DNA of 64,000 nucleotides from Nocardioides sp. Soil774 (GTDB lineage: Bacteria > Actinomycetota > Actinomycetes > Propionibacteriales > Nocardioidaceae): positions 62,001 to 126,000 of the forward strand of contig NZ_LMSM01000006.1 in NCBI RefSeq assembly GCF_001428125.1. Direction: 5' to 3'. Position numbers and translations under genes: made by a program. The notes beneath the pieces were generated by a model. It did not search any database and had not been told where the DNA came from. It was given only the letters and a program-made list of their open reading frames with translations. The first letter of the stretch is position 1. The number at the start of each line of letters is the position of its first letter. Shown here piece after piece: positions 8,299 through 19,437 of this stretch.

Positions 8299-9540
8299 TC
8301 AGTCGACGAGGTCGCGCACGACCGCGTCGGCGAGCAGCCGGCCGCGCTGGGTGAGCACCAGCCGCTCGGTGGCGAGCTCGACGAGCCCCTCGGCGACCAG
8401 CCGGGCGACGTGGGATCGACCCGTGGCGTCGAGCGCGGTCACCGGGAGACCCTCGACGAGCCGGATCTCGAGCAGCACCCGCTCGACGCGCTGGTCGCGG
8501 TAGCCGAGCACCTCGCGCCCGATGGCGGGTGAGACCCCGCGCCCGAGCCGTTCGGCGTACGCCGCGGGGTGCTTGACGTTCCACCAGCGCACACCGCCGA
8601 CGTGGGAGTGGGCGCCGGGCCCGACCCCCCACCAGTGGCCGCCGGTCCAGTAGAGCAGGTTGTGGCGGCACCAGTGGTCGGGCGAGGTCGCCCAGTTGGA
8701 CACCTCGTACCACTTCAGGCCCGCGGCGCTGAAGCGCTCGTCGGCCATGAGGTACTTGTCGGCAAGGTCGTCCTCGTCGGGCATCGGCAGCTCGCCGCGC
8801 CGCACCTGCCGGGCCAGGGCGGTGCCGTCCTCCACGATCAGGGAGTACGCCGACACGTGGTCCGGCTCGCACGCCAGCGCCGCCTCGACCGAGGTCTCCC
8901 AGTCGGCCAGCGACTCCCCCGGCGTGCCGTAGATGAGGTCGAGGCTGACGTCGTCGAAGCCCGCCCGGCGGGCCCAGTCGACGGCCGCGGGCACCCGCAT
9001 CGGGTCGTGCGTGCGGTCGAGCGTGCGGAGCACGTGGTCGACCGCCGACTGCATGCCGAAGCTGATCCGGTTGAAGCCCGCGGTGCGCAGCTCCTCGAGG
9101 TCCCAGGCGGCGACGCTGTCGGGGTTGGCCTCGGTGGTGATCTCGACCCCGTCGGCCAGGCCGAACTCCGCGGCCGCGCTCGCCACGATCGCGCCCAGGT
9201 CGGCCGGCTTCAGCAGGGTCGGGGTGCCGCCCCCGAAGAAGATGGTCTCGATCGGCACGTCGCGGTGGCCCAGCACCTGCCGGGCGAAGCGGATCTCGCG
9301 GATCGCGGCCTCGGCGTAGGACGAGCGGCTGGCGCCGACCTCGTCACCGAGCTCGTGCGCGGTGTAGGTGTTGAAGTCGCAGTAGCCGCAGCGCACGCTG
9401 CAGAACGGGACGTGGACGTAGAGGCCGAACGGCTTGCTGCCGAACTCGGCCCACGCCTCGTCGGGCAGGAGGCCGTCCTCGGGGGCGACGTCGCCGTCGG
9501 GTTGAGCGGGGGGCACGCGGGTATCCAACCACGCGGGCAC
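8299..9540 (-). CDS. hemW: Radical SAM heme chaperone HemW (coproporphyrinogen III oxidase-like)
   Basis: A 413-residue radical SAM protein. The cluster motif is C47-x3-C51-x2-C54 in VPFCSVRCGYCDFNTY, followed by the family signature GGGTPTLL and 'TTEANPDS'. The C-terminal HemW domain includes 'HNLLYWTGGHWWGVGPGAHSHVGG'. HemW binds heme and inserts it into target proteins; older annotations call it oxygen-independent coproporphyrinogen oxidase. GTG start with no strong ribosome-binding site; a start about 24 bases further in is possible. It follows the acyl-CoA ligase gene by 23 bases on the same strand. Confidence 0.92.
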   Translation of the reverse strand: MPAWLDTRVPPAQPDGDVAPEDGLLPDEAWAEFGSKPFGLYVHVPFCSVRCGYCDFNTYTAHELGDEVGASRSSYAEAAIREIRFARQVLGHRDVPIETIFFGGGTPTLLKPADLGAIVASAAAEFGLADGVEITTEANPDSVAAWDLEELRTAGFNRISFGMQSAVDHVLRTLDRTHDPMRVPAAVDWARRAGFDDVSLDLIYGTPGESLADWETSVEAALACEPDHVSAYSLIVEDGTALARQVRRGELPMPDEDDLADKYLMADERFSAAGLKWYEVSNWATSPDHWCRHNLLYWTGGHWWGVGPGAHSHVGGVRWWNVKHPAAYAERLGRGVSPAIGREVLGYRDQRVERVLLEIRLVEGLPVTALDATGRSHVARLVAEGLVELATERLVLTQRGRLLADAVVRDLVD

Positions 9541-9563
9541 CCCCGCTCAGCAGTCCCGGCAGC

Positions 9564-11384
9564 TCAGGCGTACATCTCCTCGATGAGCGCCTGGTGGTTG
9601 TCCTGCACGACGTTGCGCTTGACCTTCATCGAGGGGGTCAGCTCGCCCGACTCGACCGTGAGGTCGTGGTCGAGGAGCTTCCACTTCTTGATGGTCTCCC
9701 AGCGGTTGAGGTGGCTGTTGAGCTCGTCGACGTAGTCGCCGACCATCTTCTGCACCTCGGGCGACTGCACGACCTCGGTGTAGGACTTGCCGCTCATGCC
9801 GTTCTCCTCGGCCCAGCCGGCCATCGCGTCCGGGTCGAGGGTGACGAGCGCGACGCAGTAGTTGCGCTCGTCGCCGAAGACCATGAACTGGCTGGCGTAG
9901 GGGCACACGGCCTTGAACTTCGACTCGATGGCGGGCGGGGCGATGTACTTGCCGCCGGAGGTCTTGAAGAGCTCCTTGATGCGCCCGGTGATGACCAGGT
10001 GGCCGTCCTCGTCGAGCGCACCCTTGTCACCGGTGTGCAGCCACCCGTCGGAGGTCAGCGTCTTGGCCGTCTCCTCGGGGAGGTTGTGGTAGCCGTCCAT
10101 GACGCCCGGGCCCTTGATCATGATCTCGTCGTTGTCGCCGAGCTTGACCTCGCTGCCGGGGAAGACCGGGCCGACCGTGCCGAACTTGTTCTGGTCGGGG
10201 TGGTTGACGAAGGAGCCGGCCGAGGTCTCGGTGAGGCCGTAGCCCTCGAGGATCTTGATGCCGGCCGCGCCGAACCACTCGGCGATGTCGCGGTTGAGCG
10301 CGGCGGCACCGGAGATGAAGAAGCGGACGTTTCCACCGAAGCGGTCGCGGATCTTGGTGAAGACCAGCCTGTCGAACAATGCGTGCTGCACCTTGAGCCC
10401 CAGCGGCACCGACTTGCCCTCGCGCTTGAGGCGCTCGACCTCGAGGCCGACCTTGAAGGCGTTCTGGAAGATCTTCTCCTTCGCACCGCCCTCGGCGGCC
10501 TGCATCGTGACGATCCGGCCGTGGGCCTTCTCGAAGATGCGGGGCGCGGCGCCCATGAAGGTGGGCTTCACGACGCCCAGGTTGTCGACGATCTTGTCGA
10601 CGCGGCCGTCGATGGCGGCCGCGAAGCCGCACGCCATCTGCGTCGACATCAGCACCTTGCCGAAGGAGTGGGCCATCGGCAGCCAGCGGAACTCGAGGTC
10701 GGTCTCGGACAGGATGCCCTGCGCGCGGATCGCCTCGCCCTCGTAGACCCACGACGAGTGACGCAGCCGTACGCCCTTGGGCCGGCCCGTCGTGCCGGAG
10801 GTGTAGATCAGCGTGGCCAGCTGGTCGGGAGCGATCGCCTGCGACGTCGTGCGCACCACGTCGGGCTGCTCGGCCAGCTTCTGCGCGCCCAGCGCCGCGA
10901 GGTCGTCGAGCGTGATCACCCAGTCGCCGTCGGCCTTGCCGTCGAAGGTGACGACCTTGCCGACGTGCGGCAGCTCGGCGCGGTGGGCGGTCAGCTTGGC
11001 GAGCTGCTCGTCGTCCTCCACGAAGACGACGCGGCTCTCGGAGTCGCCCAGGATGTAGACGGTGTCCTCGGCGTTGGTGCTGGGGTAGACCGTGGTCGTG
11101 GCGCCGGCGGCGCACATGATCGCCAGGTCGGCCAGGATCCACTCGTAGCGGGTGCCCGAGGCGATGCCGACGCGCTGCTCGGGCTCGACGCCCAGGGCGA
11201 TGAGGCCAGCCGCGAGCGCCTCGACCTTGTCGCCGGCCTGCTTCCAGGTGACCGACTCCCACGCCTCCCCGCGCGGGAACCGGAAGGCCTCGCTGTCGGG
11301 CGACGCGGCCACCCGGTCGAAGAACTGCACGGCGACGTTGGCCGGCATCGTGTCGAGGAAGGTCGTGTCGATCGTGGTCGGCAT
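9564..11384 (-). CDS. Long-chain fatty acid-CoA ligase (AMP-forming)
   Basis: A 606-residue ANL-superfamily acyl-CoA synthetase that activates fatty acids via an acyl-adenylate. The ATP-binding motif IYTSGTTGRPKGV lies near residue 200 and GYGLTETSA in the middle. HTGDKGALDEDGHLVITGRIKE (A8 region) and the C-terminal catalytic-Lys region follow. Length and motifs match the FadD15/long-chain ligase group. ATG start with AGTAGG 6 bases upstream. The 184-base upstream region holds an 18-base perfect palindrome. Probably a two-gene unit with hemW. Confidence 0.92.
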   Translation of the reverse strand: MPTTIDTTFLDTMPANVAVQFFDRVAASPDSEAFRFPRGEAWESVTWKQAGDKVEALAAGLIALGVEPEQRVGIASGTRYEWILADLAIMCAAGATTTVYPSTNAEDTVYILGDSESRVVFVEDDEQLAKLTAHRAELPHVGKVVTFDGKADGDWVITLDDLAALGAQKLAEQPDVVRTTSQAIAPDQLATLIYTSGTTGRPKGVRLRHSSWVYEGEAIRAQGILSETDLEFRWLPMAHSFGKVLMSTQMACGFAAAIDGRVDKIVDNLGVVKPTFMGAAPRIFEKAHGRIVTMQAAEGGAKEKIFQNAFKVGLEVERLKREGKSVPLGLKVQHALFDRLVFTKIRDRFGGNVRFFISGAAALNRDIAEWFGAAGIKILEGYGLTETSAGSFVNHPDQNKFGTVGPVFPGSEVKLGDNDEIMIKGPGVMDGYHNLPEETAKTLTSDGWLHTGDKGALDEDGHLVITGRIKELFKTSGGKYIAPPAIESKFKAVCPYASQFMVFGDERNYCVALVTLDPDAMAGWAEENGMSGKSYTEVVQSPEVQKMVGDYVDELNSHLNRWETIKKWKLLDHDLTVESGELTPSMKVKRNVVQDNHQALIEEMYA

Positions 11385-11409
11385 CTGTTACCTACTCATT
11401 CGTCTTGGC

Positions 11410-11427
11410 GTGACGCGGCCGCGTCAC
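11410..11427. promoter_or_regulatory. 18-base perfect palindrome upstream of the acyl-CoA ligase gene
   Basis: GTGACGCGG-CCGCGTCAC has no mismatch and no spacer, centred about 34 bases upstream of the ligase start codon. The position and symmetry suggest an operator for a dimeric regulator (for example a TetR-type fatty-acid regulator), but no such regulator gene is adjacent. It could also fold as an RNA hairpin in the leader. Confidence 0.45.
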
Positions 11428-11568
11428 ACAGCGGGGGCTGGCTGCTGACTTGGCTGTAACCTAGATCACTGGGATTACCGGGGGGTAGCAAACAGGCCCA
11501 ATTGTCCGGACCACGGACCCGAATGCGACTTTCGGCCCACCTGGTGGGCACTGCGCGGCGCCTGCGCC

Positions 11569-12501
11569 TCAGTCCTGGACGGCCTTGGTGATCGCGATGC
11601 AGCGGGTGATCCAGTCGCGCTCGTCCGCGTGGAGCCCGCGGTCGGCGCGGCGGGCGTCCTGGACGGTCCACCCGGCGTTGAGGACCATCCGCACCACCAC
11701 CCAGTCACGCGCGCGCGCCTCGTCGAGCCCGCCGGCGTCGACGAGGGCGTGGAAGCGGCGGCGCAGCCCGTCGCGCACCGAACCGACCGCGAGCGGGCCG
11801 GTGAGCTCGTCCATCCGGTTCCACAGCATCGGTGCCGGCTCGTAGTGCGGGTCGCCGGCCATCGGCTTGGGGTCGATGGCGAGCCAATCGCCGGACTCGT
11901 CGGCCATCACGTTGTCGTAGTGCAGGTCCCCGTGCACGACGACCGGCTCGCGGCCGTCGGCCAGCAGGTCGCGACCCAGCGAGAGGGCCTGCTCGACGTA
12001 GCGCCGCGGCACCGGGAGGTCGCGACCGAGGCCGTCGAGCTCGCCCAGCCAGCGCTCGACGTACGACGCGACGGTGGCCAGCTGCGGCAGCGCGGGGACA
12101 TGGAGGCGTCCGTAGAGACCGCCCACGACCTCACAGGCCTCGACGTCCCACGTGTCGGCGAGGTCGGGCCCGGGCAGCCAGTCGAGCAGCAGCGCGCGGC
12201 GGTGCGGGTCGGCACGCAGCAGACGTACGGCGCCGCGCCCGCCCCAGCGCTGCAGGGCGAGGCCCTCGTGCAGCGACTCGTCGTCACCGTCGAAGGTCAC
12301 CTTGAGCGCCCCGGGCGTGCCGTCCGGGTCCACGACCGGGACCACCAGCGAGCAGAACCCGTGCAGCGAGGTCGCGACCGGCGTGAGCCGCCACTCCTCG
12401 ACCAGCTCCACCGCCAGCCGTGGCAGCCGGTCGAGCCAGCCCGCCCAGTCGGCGCCGAGCGCCCGCTGCTCGAGCAGCCCCGGGGGGATGGCGACGGACA
12501 T
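11569..12501 (-). CDS. Aminoglycoside/hydroxyurea kinase-like protein, APH(6) family
   Basis: A 310-residue protein of the APH(6)/Hur family (streptomycin 6-kinase-like). The catalytic loop HGDLHYDNVM is present, followed by 'AIDPKPMAGDPHYEPAPMLWNR', a signature of this family. An N-terminal ATP-binding lobe (GALKVTFDGDDESLHEGLAL) and a mid-region LLLDWLPGPDL are typical. Real substrates of chromosomal copies are mostly unknown, so resistance should not be assumed. Divergent from the XdhC-like gene. It is one of three APH-fold genes in the window, but from a different subfamily than the tandem pair. Confidence 0.85.
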   Translation of the reverse strand: MSVAIPPGLLEQRALGADWAGWLDRLPRLAVELVEEWRLTPVATSLHGFCSLVVPVVDPDGTPGALKVTFDGDDESLHEGLALQRWGGRGAVRLLRADPHRRALLLDWLPGPDLADTWDVEACEVVGGLYGRLHVPALPQLATVASYVERWLGELDGLGRDLPVPRRYVEQALSLGRDLLADGREPVVVHGDLHYDNVMADESGDWLAIDPKPMAGDPHYEPAPMLWNRMDELTGPLAVGSVRDGLRRRFHALVDAGGLDEARARDWVVVRMVLNAGWTVQDARRADRGLHADERDWITRCIAITKAVQD

Positions 12502-12605
12502 GCGCCGAGCCTAGGCTGCGTGTCATGGGCGAGCGCCAGCGAGCCCATCAACGAGGACAGCGCGCCACGTGCCTCATGCGCGCACGGAGCGAAGCGAGTA
12601 CGCGT

Positions 12606-13058
12606 ATGAGCATTCGGGAGCAGGCGTGGTCCGACGAGCGGGGCGAGCACGGGCGGATCCTGGTCCTCAGCGACAACCCGATCTCGCGGGCCATCGCCGT
12701 CATCGCCTCCACCGTGGGGCGCACGGTGGTCGTCGAGTCGGCCGACGACGGCGGCCCGGGCCTGGACCCGCGCCCCGGTGACGCGGTCGTGCTGTGCGAC
12801 CACGACGCCCCCGACGCCCCGGCCGTGCTGCGCGCCGCACTCGCCTCGGACGCCGCCTACGTCGCCATGATGGCCAGCCGGCGCCGCGCCGCCGGGCTCA
12901 TCGACGACCTGCGCGCCGAAGGCGTGGACGTGACCGCGCTGCACGTGCCGGCCGGGCACGACCTCGGCGGCAAGGCGCCGGGCGAGATCGCCCTGTCGGT
13001 GGTCGCCGAGATCGTCGCGGAGTCCTACGGCCGCCCCGGCGGCGCGATGCGCGGCTAG
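12606..13058 (+). CDS. XdhC C-terminal (Rossmann) domain protein
   Basis: A 150-residue protein matching only the C-terminal half of XdhC, the chaperone that inserts the sulfurated molybdenum cofactor into xanthine dehydrogenase. Visible are a Rossmann-type beta-alpha-beta region, DAAYVAMMASRRRAAGLIDDL and the family end motif GHDLGGKAPGEIALSVVAEIV. The N-terminal XdhC/CoxI domain is absent and no xanthine dehydrogenase genes are nearby. The ATG at 12606 was chosen; an in-frame ATG at 12576 is the alternative. Its stop overlaps the stop of the convergent esterase gene at a CTAG. Confidence 0.7.
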   Translation: MSIREQAWSDERGEHGRILVLSDNPISRAIAVIASTVGRTVVVESADDGGPGLDPRPGDAVVLCDHDAPDAPAVLRAALASDAAYVAMMASRRRAAGLIDDLRAEGVDVTALHVPAGHDLGGKAPGEIALSVVAEIVAESYGRPGGAMRG

Positions 13059-13906
13059 GCCGGCCCGACCGCGGCGCGGACCTCCCCCGCGACCATCGCC
13101 ATCGTCGAGCGCGCCCGCACGGGGTCCTCGGTCAGGAAGTAGTGGTCGACCCCGGGCGTCACGTCGTGCACCACCCGTACGCCGGCCGCGCGCAGGCGCA
13201 CGGCATAGGCGTCGCCCTCGGCGCGCAGCACGTCGCGCTCGGCCGTGAGCACCACGGCCGGCGGGAGGCCGGACAGGTCCTCGGCGAGCAGCGGCGAGGC
13301 GTAGGGCTCACGCCGGGTCGCCGGGTCGGGCAGGTAGACGCGGCGCACGAGGCGGCGCAGCGACGGCGAGACCATCCCGGGGTCACCGTCGCGCGGCTCG
13401 GCCGACAGGTCGAGGGCCGGGATGCCGAGCACCTGCAGCGTCGGGGCGAACGACCCCGCGTCACGCGCCTGCAGCGCGACGGAGGCAGCCAGGCCACCAC
13501 CGGAGCTGAAGCCGCCGACCGACACCGGGGTCCCGTCGGCCGCCAGCGCCGCCGCGACGTCGTGCGCCTGGTGCTGGGCGACGGGGTAGGTGACGCGGGG
13601 CGCGACCTCGAAGTCGACGTTGGCCACGACGACACCGGCGGTGGCGGCGAGGTAGCGGCACCACCAGTCGTCCATCGCGGGGAACCGCATCAGGAACGCC
13701 CCGCCGTGCAGGTGCACGTGCACCGGCAGCGGGCCGGGCCCCGGCCGGTAGAGGTGGACCGGCACGTCACCGTGGCGGCTCGGGACGACGATCCGCTCCG
13801 CCGCCGGCAGGTCGCGGCCGGCGAACCTCAGCCCGTCGCCGTACGACACCGTGAAGCGCGCGGTGGCGCGCATGACCTCCACCCGGAGCCGGTCGTCGAG
13901 GCGCAT
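13055..13906 (-). CDS. Alpha/beta hydrolase (HSL-type esterase)
   Basis: A 283-residue alpha/beta hydrolase of the hormone-sensitive lipase family. It has the oxyanion motif HGGAF, the nucleophile elbow GFSSGGG, an acid region (VLTAERDVLRAEGDAY) and the catalytic His in PGVDHYF. No signal peptide, so cytoplasmic. Probably cuts small carboxylic esters; the exact substrate is unknown. It is the last gene of a possible lepA-hutD-esterase unit. Confidence 0.88.
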   Translation of the reverse strand: MRLDDRLRVEVMRATARFTVSYGDGLRFAGRDLPAAERIVVPSRHGDVPVHLYRPGPGPLPVHVHLHGGAFLMRFPAMDDWWCRYLAATAGVVVANVDFEVAPRVTYPVAQHQAHDVAAALAADGTPVSVGGFSSGGGLAASVALQARDAGSFAPTLQVLGIPALDLSAEPRDGDPGMVSPSLRRLVRRVYLPDPATRREPYASPLLAEDLSGLPPAVVLTAERDVLRAEGDAYAVRLRAAGVRVVHDVTPGVDHYFLTEDPVRARSTMAMVAGEVRAAVGPA

Positions 13907-13942
13907 GCCGGTCCTTCGCTGCCCGGGCCGCGACCGGATGGG

Positions 13943-14448
13943 TCAGGCGCGCTCGAGGGTGACGACGGCGACGGTGCAGCGACCCTCGACCTCGCCCGGG
14001 CCGAGCACCAGGCAGCCCGCCTCGGCACCCGTCAGGACGTAGGCCGCCTGGTCGGCGGCGAGCGGCAGCGCCGAGCCCCTGCCCAGCTCGAGGACGGTCA
14101 CGAACGGGGCGACCGCAGCCGGGTCGACGACGACGTTGAGCGCGCGGACCGGTCCGTCGGGCACCGACGCGAGGACGGTGGCGTCCCCGGAGAAGGCGAA
14201 CGGCCGGTGCGGCTCGACGACGTGCGTCTCGCCGTCGACCTCCAGCCCGAGGACCGGGCCGTCGACGACGGTGAGCAGGCGCCGGCGGCCGGGGAACGCC
14301 GAGAAGGGGCCGTCGCGCTCGACGTCGGCGACGCTGATCCGCCAGGCGTCGTCGTCGGCGCGCGCCAGCACCCGCGTCGTACCGCCCCCGTTGGCCCAAG
14401 GCTCGGGGCGTACGTCGCCCGGGCGCACGACGCGGTGCGGACCGGCCA

Positions 14449-14449
<1 letters not shown>
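13943..14449 (-). CDS. HutD family protein
   Basis: A 168-residue cupin-like HutD (DUF886) protein. Seen are the N-terminal PWANGGGTTRV, 'WRISVADVERDGPFSAFPG' and the C-terminal FSGDATVLASVPDGPVRALNVVVD. HutD is linked in other bacteria to histidine utilisation, but its biochemical role is unsettled; no hut genes are nearby. The GTG start shares one base with the lepA stop (TAGTG), implying coupling to lepA. Confidence 0.85.
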
Positions 14450-16323
<1,874 letters not shown>

Positions 16324-16410
16324 GGACTGCTTTCGGGAGTACGACGGCGGGGTCGGGTCATTCTTCCACGCGGGTCGGGCCCCGACGAACCGGCGCGTTA
16401 GCGTGCGGGG

Positions 16411-17331
16411 GTGAGCTCCCGGACCGCGACCGCGCTGCCGCTGGTCCCAGCAGGGATGTTCGTGCTCGTGTGGTCCTCGGGCTACATCTCCGGTCCCGCG
16501 GCAGTCCACGCGGCGGCGCCGTTCACGGTGCTCGGCTGGCGCTTCGCGCTGGCCGCGGTGCTCGCCGCCGGCCTGGCGCTGGCGCAGCGGCGCCCGACCC
16601 GCATGGACCGCGCCACCCTCGGCCGGGTCGCCGCCGTCGGCTTCGTGATGAACGCGGTGCAGTTCGGGCTGATGTACGTCGCCTTCGACCTGGGCCTGGG
16701 CGCCACCCTGGCCTCGCTGTTCCACGCCCTCAGCCCGGTGCTGACCGCACTGCTGGCCGCGGGCCTGCTGGGCGAGCGGGTCTCGCCGCTCCAGGTGGCG
16801 GGGTTCGTCGCGGGCGTGGTCGGGGTGCTCCTCGTGCTCGGCGCCGACCTCGACCACGCAGGCGGCGCGGTGGCCGTCGTGGTCGGGTGCCTGAGCATGC
16901 TGACGCTCAGCCTCGGCACGCTCGGTCAGCGCTGGATCGGAGCGCAGCCCGACCTGCTGTGGTCGGCCGCGGCGCAGTTCGCGGTGTCCGCGCCTCCCCT
17001 GCTGGTCCTCGGCTGGACCACCGAAGGCGCCTGGCCGGTGACCGACACGCGCCAGGCGCTGGTCGCCGTGGCCTTCATCGCGATCGTGAACTCGATCGTC
17101 GGGCTCGTGCTGCTCTCGCACCTGGTGCTGCGCGGCGGCTCCGGCGCCGCGGCCAGCCTGTTCTTCCTCAGCCCGCCGGTGACCGCGGTGCTCGCCTGGC
17201 TCGTCCTCGGCGAGACCCTGTCGGGGCTGCAGCTGGTCGGGCTCGTGGTCGCGGTCGTGGGCGTCGGCGCGGCCACCCGCATCCGGCGGGCGCCTGCCCC
17301 GACCCCCTACCCCGGGGTCGGCACCCAGTAG
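16411..17331 (+). CDS. EamA/DMT-family transporter
   Basis: A 306-residue membrane protein with about ten hydrophobic helices in two EamA repeats. The first repeat contains '[25 protein letters not shown]', and '[25 protein letters not shown]' and '[25 protein letters not shown]' are the equivalent ends of the two repeats. Members export metabolites, often amino acids or nucleosides; the substrate here is unknown. Divergent from lepA; its 3' end overlaps the convergent GNAT gene by 25 bases. Confidence 0.88.
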   Translation: MSSRTATALPLVPAGMFVLVWSSGYISGPAAVHAAAPFTVLGWRFALAAVLAAGLALAQRRPTRMDRATLGRVAAVGFVMNAVQFGLMYVAFDLGLGATLASLFHALSPVLTALLAAGLLGERVSPLQVAGFVAGVVGVLLVLGADLDHAGGAVAVVVGCLSMLTLSLGTLGQRWIGAQPDLLWSAAAQFAVSAPPLLVLGWTTEGAWPVTDTRQALVAVAFIAIVNSIVGLVLLSHLVLRGGSGAAASLFFLSPPVTAVLAWLVLGETLSGLQLVGLVVAVVGVGAATRIRRAPAPTPYPGVGTQ

Positions 17332-17837
17332 CGGCGCTTCACGCCGCGCACGTCCTCCAGCTCGCCGCCCGCCGCCTCGATGACCCGGATCGACCCGACG
17401 TTGTCGTCGTCGCAGGTGACCAGCGCCCGTTCGATGCCCAGGCCGCGCGCCCACGGCAGGGCCTCGCGCAGCATCGCGGTGGCATGCCCCTCGCGCCGGC
17501 GGGAGGGGCGTACGTCGTAGCCGATGTGCCCGCCGACGTCGAGCAGGAAGTCGTTGAGGACGTGGCGGATGGCGAGTCGGCCGAGGTAGTCCTCGCCGTC
17601 GACCCACCACAGCGTCGTGCAGGGCACGTGCCACTCGAGCCGTGGGGTCTCCTCCAGCGCGTCCGCGCGCACCGCCTCGACGAAGGAGACGAAGACGTCG
17701 GGGTCCTGCCAGCCGGGGGCGTTGTGCTCGATCCAGGCCGCGGTCTGGCTGAACTCCGCCCCCTCGGCGACGAACTCGTCCATCGCCTCCAGGAAGGACT
17801 CGCGCACGGACGGGGTCGGCAGGACGAGCTCAGGCAT
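17307..17837 (-). CDS. GNAT-family N-acetyltransferase
   Basis: A 176-residue GNAT protein. The acetyl-CoA binding loop appears as [28 protein letters not shown], preceded by beta strands '[13 protein letters not shown]' and followed by [19 protein letters not shown]. Substrate unknown. The ATG at 17837 was chosen over an upstream in-frame start at 17873 because the family normally begins near this position. Confidence 0.87.
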   Translation of the reverse strand: MPELVLPTPSVRESFLEAMDEFVAEGAEFSQTAAWIEHNAPGWQDPDVFVSFVEAVRADALEETPRLEWHVPCTTLWWVDGEDYLGRLAIRHVLNDFLLDVGGHIGYDVRPSRRREGHATAMLREALPWARGLGIERALVTCDDDNVGSIRVIEAAGGELEDVRGVKRRYWVPTPG

Positions 17838-17894
17838 GGCGCCATCCTGTCGCGCCCGTCCTGCGGCCCGCACCCGGGTTTCGTCCCACGACGA

Positions 17895-18695
17895 TCAGAA
17901 CACCACCCGCGCCGCGCGCAGCCGGGCCGCCGCGGTCGGGTCGCCCTCGCACGCCAGCACGCACTCGTCGGAGCGGCCCGACAGCAGCCGCATCAGGGCG
18001 ACGGCGTCCTCGCTCACCTCGGCGACAGGTGCGCCGTCGCCGACCCGCCACCGACCACCACCGCGGCCGGTCAGCGTGAGGACGAGGGCCGGGCCCGTCC
18101 AGTCGAGGTCGAGGTCGCGCACCACCTGGGCGACGACCTCGCCCTCCGCCGACGAGAGCGGCATGTCCGCCCCGGTCGCGCGGTGCAGGTCGACCCGGTG
18201 CAGCCACACGTCGCGCACGTAGACCACGTCGAGCAGGTAGGCCATGCGTGAGCCCGGCCGGAGCCCGGCGAACGCCGGCAGGGGCGTACGTCGCAGCAGC
18301 CCGGGCTGGCGGCGTCGACCGTCGGGCGCCCCGTGCGCCCAGCGGCGGAGGTCGGCGGCCAGGTCGGCGTCCGACATCTGCTCGCGGTCGCGGACCTGCA
18401 CCTCGCACAGCAGGTCGACCAGCGGCCCGCGCCCGCGTCGTACGCCGGCCAGCGCCGCGGCCTGGTGGCGCAGCATGACCGGCAGCCGGCACCCCTCCTC
18501 CGCCGCGCCCGCGAGGTGCGCCACCATCTCGCGCACCCGCCAGCCCGTGCAGTCGGTCGGCCGCTCCCAGTCGCTGTCGGTGAAGCCGTCGACCATCGCG
18601 ACCAGGGCGGCGTACTCCGCGACGGCGAGGTCACGGCCCCGGTCGGGGTCGGTCTGGGCGAGCCCGGCGGCCCGCGGTGCGGTGGTCGTGGTCAT
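17895..18695 (-). CDS. Mycothiol-dependent maleylpyruvate isomerase-family protein
   Basis: A 266-residue protein of the MDMPI/DinB-like family, with an N-terminal four-helix domain (WERPTDCTGWRVREMVAHLAGAAE, where the conserved His of the metal site is seen) and a C-terminal SCP2-like part. Such proteins use mycothiol, the actinobacterial thiol. The reaction is not known for most members. The ATG overlaps the tetR stop (ATGA) and has CGGAGC upstream, so it is translationally coupled to the regulator and is the likely effector of that operon. Confidence 0.82.
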   Translation of the reverse strand: MTTTTAPRAAGLAQTDPDRGRDLAVAEYAALVAMVDGFTDSDWERPTDCTGWRVREMVAHLAGAAEEGCRLPVMLRHQAAALAGVRRGRGPLVDLLCEVQVRDREQMSDADLAADLRRWAHGAPDGRRRQPGLLRRTPLPAFAGLRPGSRMAYLLDVVYVRDVWLHRVDLHRATGADMPLSSAEGEVVAQVVRDLDLDWTGPALVLTLTGRGGGRWRVGDGAPVAEVSEDAVALMRLLSGRSDECVLACEGDPTAAARLRAARVVF

Positions 18696-19333
18696 GGCGT
18701 GCTCCGTGGTGGGTGGGTGGAGGGGCGAGGCGAGTAGTGGTCGACGTACATCCGCACGAGCGCGGCGCGGTGGCGCGAGGTGCGTCCCTCGTCGACACCC
18801 ACCCCCGGCTCGTTGGACAGCTGCTGGGAGATGACGCCCGTGGTGAGCGCGGCCCAGACCTGCACCAGCTCCTCGGGCTCGGGCGCCGGGTCGAGCAGGC
18901 CGAGCTCCTGGGCGCGGGCGAGCGCGGCACCCGCCCGGGCGAGCGCCCGCGCGGCGGGCTCGAACGCGGCAGGCGATGGCTGCCACCGGGCGATCGGACG
19001 CCAGAACATCAGCTGGGCGTCGGCGGGGTGCTCCAGCGCCCACCCGACCGCGACGTCCAGCGCTTCGGTGAGCAGGGCGTGGATGTCGGTGCCGTCCGTG
19101 GGCTCGAGGTGCGCGGTCGCGGCGCCGAAGTCGGCCCAGCCACGCCGGAACAGCTCGTCGCAGAGGTCCGCCCGCGAGGCGACGTAGCCGTAGAGCGACG
19201 GGGTCCGCATGCCCACGCGCCGCGCGACCTCGCCCAGCGTGAGCGCTGCCGCGCCCTCCTCCGCGATCACCCGCCGCGCCGCCGCCACAATCGTGTCGGT
19301 GGTGCGGGCCCGGCGCTCCGCGACGCTTCCCAT
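18692..19333 (-). CDS. TetR-family transcriptional regulator
   Basis: A 213-residue TetR repressor with the N-terminal helix-turn-helix LTLGEVARRVGMRTPSLYGYVASRADL and an alpha-helical ligand domain of the WHG type. It is the first gene of a two-gene unit with the MDMPI-like enzyme. A 19-base palindrome 13 bases upstream of the start codon is very likely its operator, so it should repress itself and the enzyme. The inducing ligand is unknown. Confidence 0.9.
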   Translation of the reverse strand: MGSVAERRARTTDTIVAAARRVIAEEGAAALTLGEVARRVGMRTPSLYGYVASRADLCDELFRRGWADFGAATAHLEPTDGTDIHALLTEALDVAVGWALEHPADAQLMFWRPIARWQPSPAAFEPAARALARAGAALARAQELGLLDPAPEPEELVQVWAALTTGVISQQLSNEPGVGVDEGRTSRHRAALVRMYVDHYSPRPSTHPPRSTP

Positions 19334-19346
19334 GCGGTCGACGATT

Positions 19347-19365
19347 CTCCTAATGCCATTAGGAG
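19347..19365. promoter_or_regulatory. TetR operator palindrome
   Basis: CTCCTAATG-C-CATTAGGAG is a perfect 9+1+9 palindrome, notably AT-rich for this genome. It sits between the divergent tetR and the APH-fold gene, 13 bases from the tetR start and 72 bases from the other start, so it could control both directions. Size and symmetry fit a TetR dimer site. Confidence 0.8.
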
Positions 19366-19437
19366 TCAAGGTGCTCCCACGTGGTCTGGACCGATATCTG
19401 CTCGTGGACCACACGACGGTGGGGAAGGATGCCGCCC

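Noticed and set aside
11569-12501. Calling the APH(6)-like gene a streptomycin resistance gene
   Set aside because: Family membership alone does not show resistance; chromosomal homologues often have other substrates.
16324-17634. Upstream extension of lepA to 17634
   Set aside because: It overlaps the whole divergent EamA transporter and has no EF4 homology; the family N-terminus fits a start at 16323.
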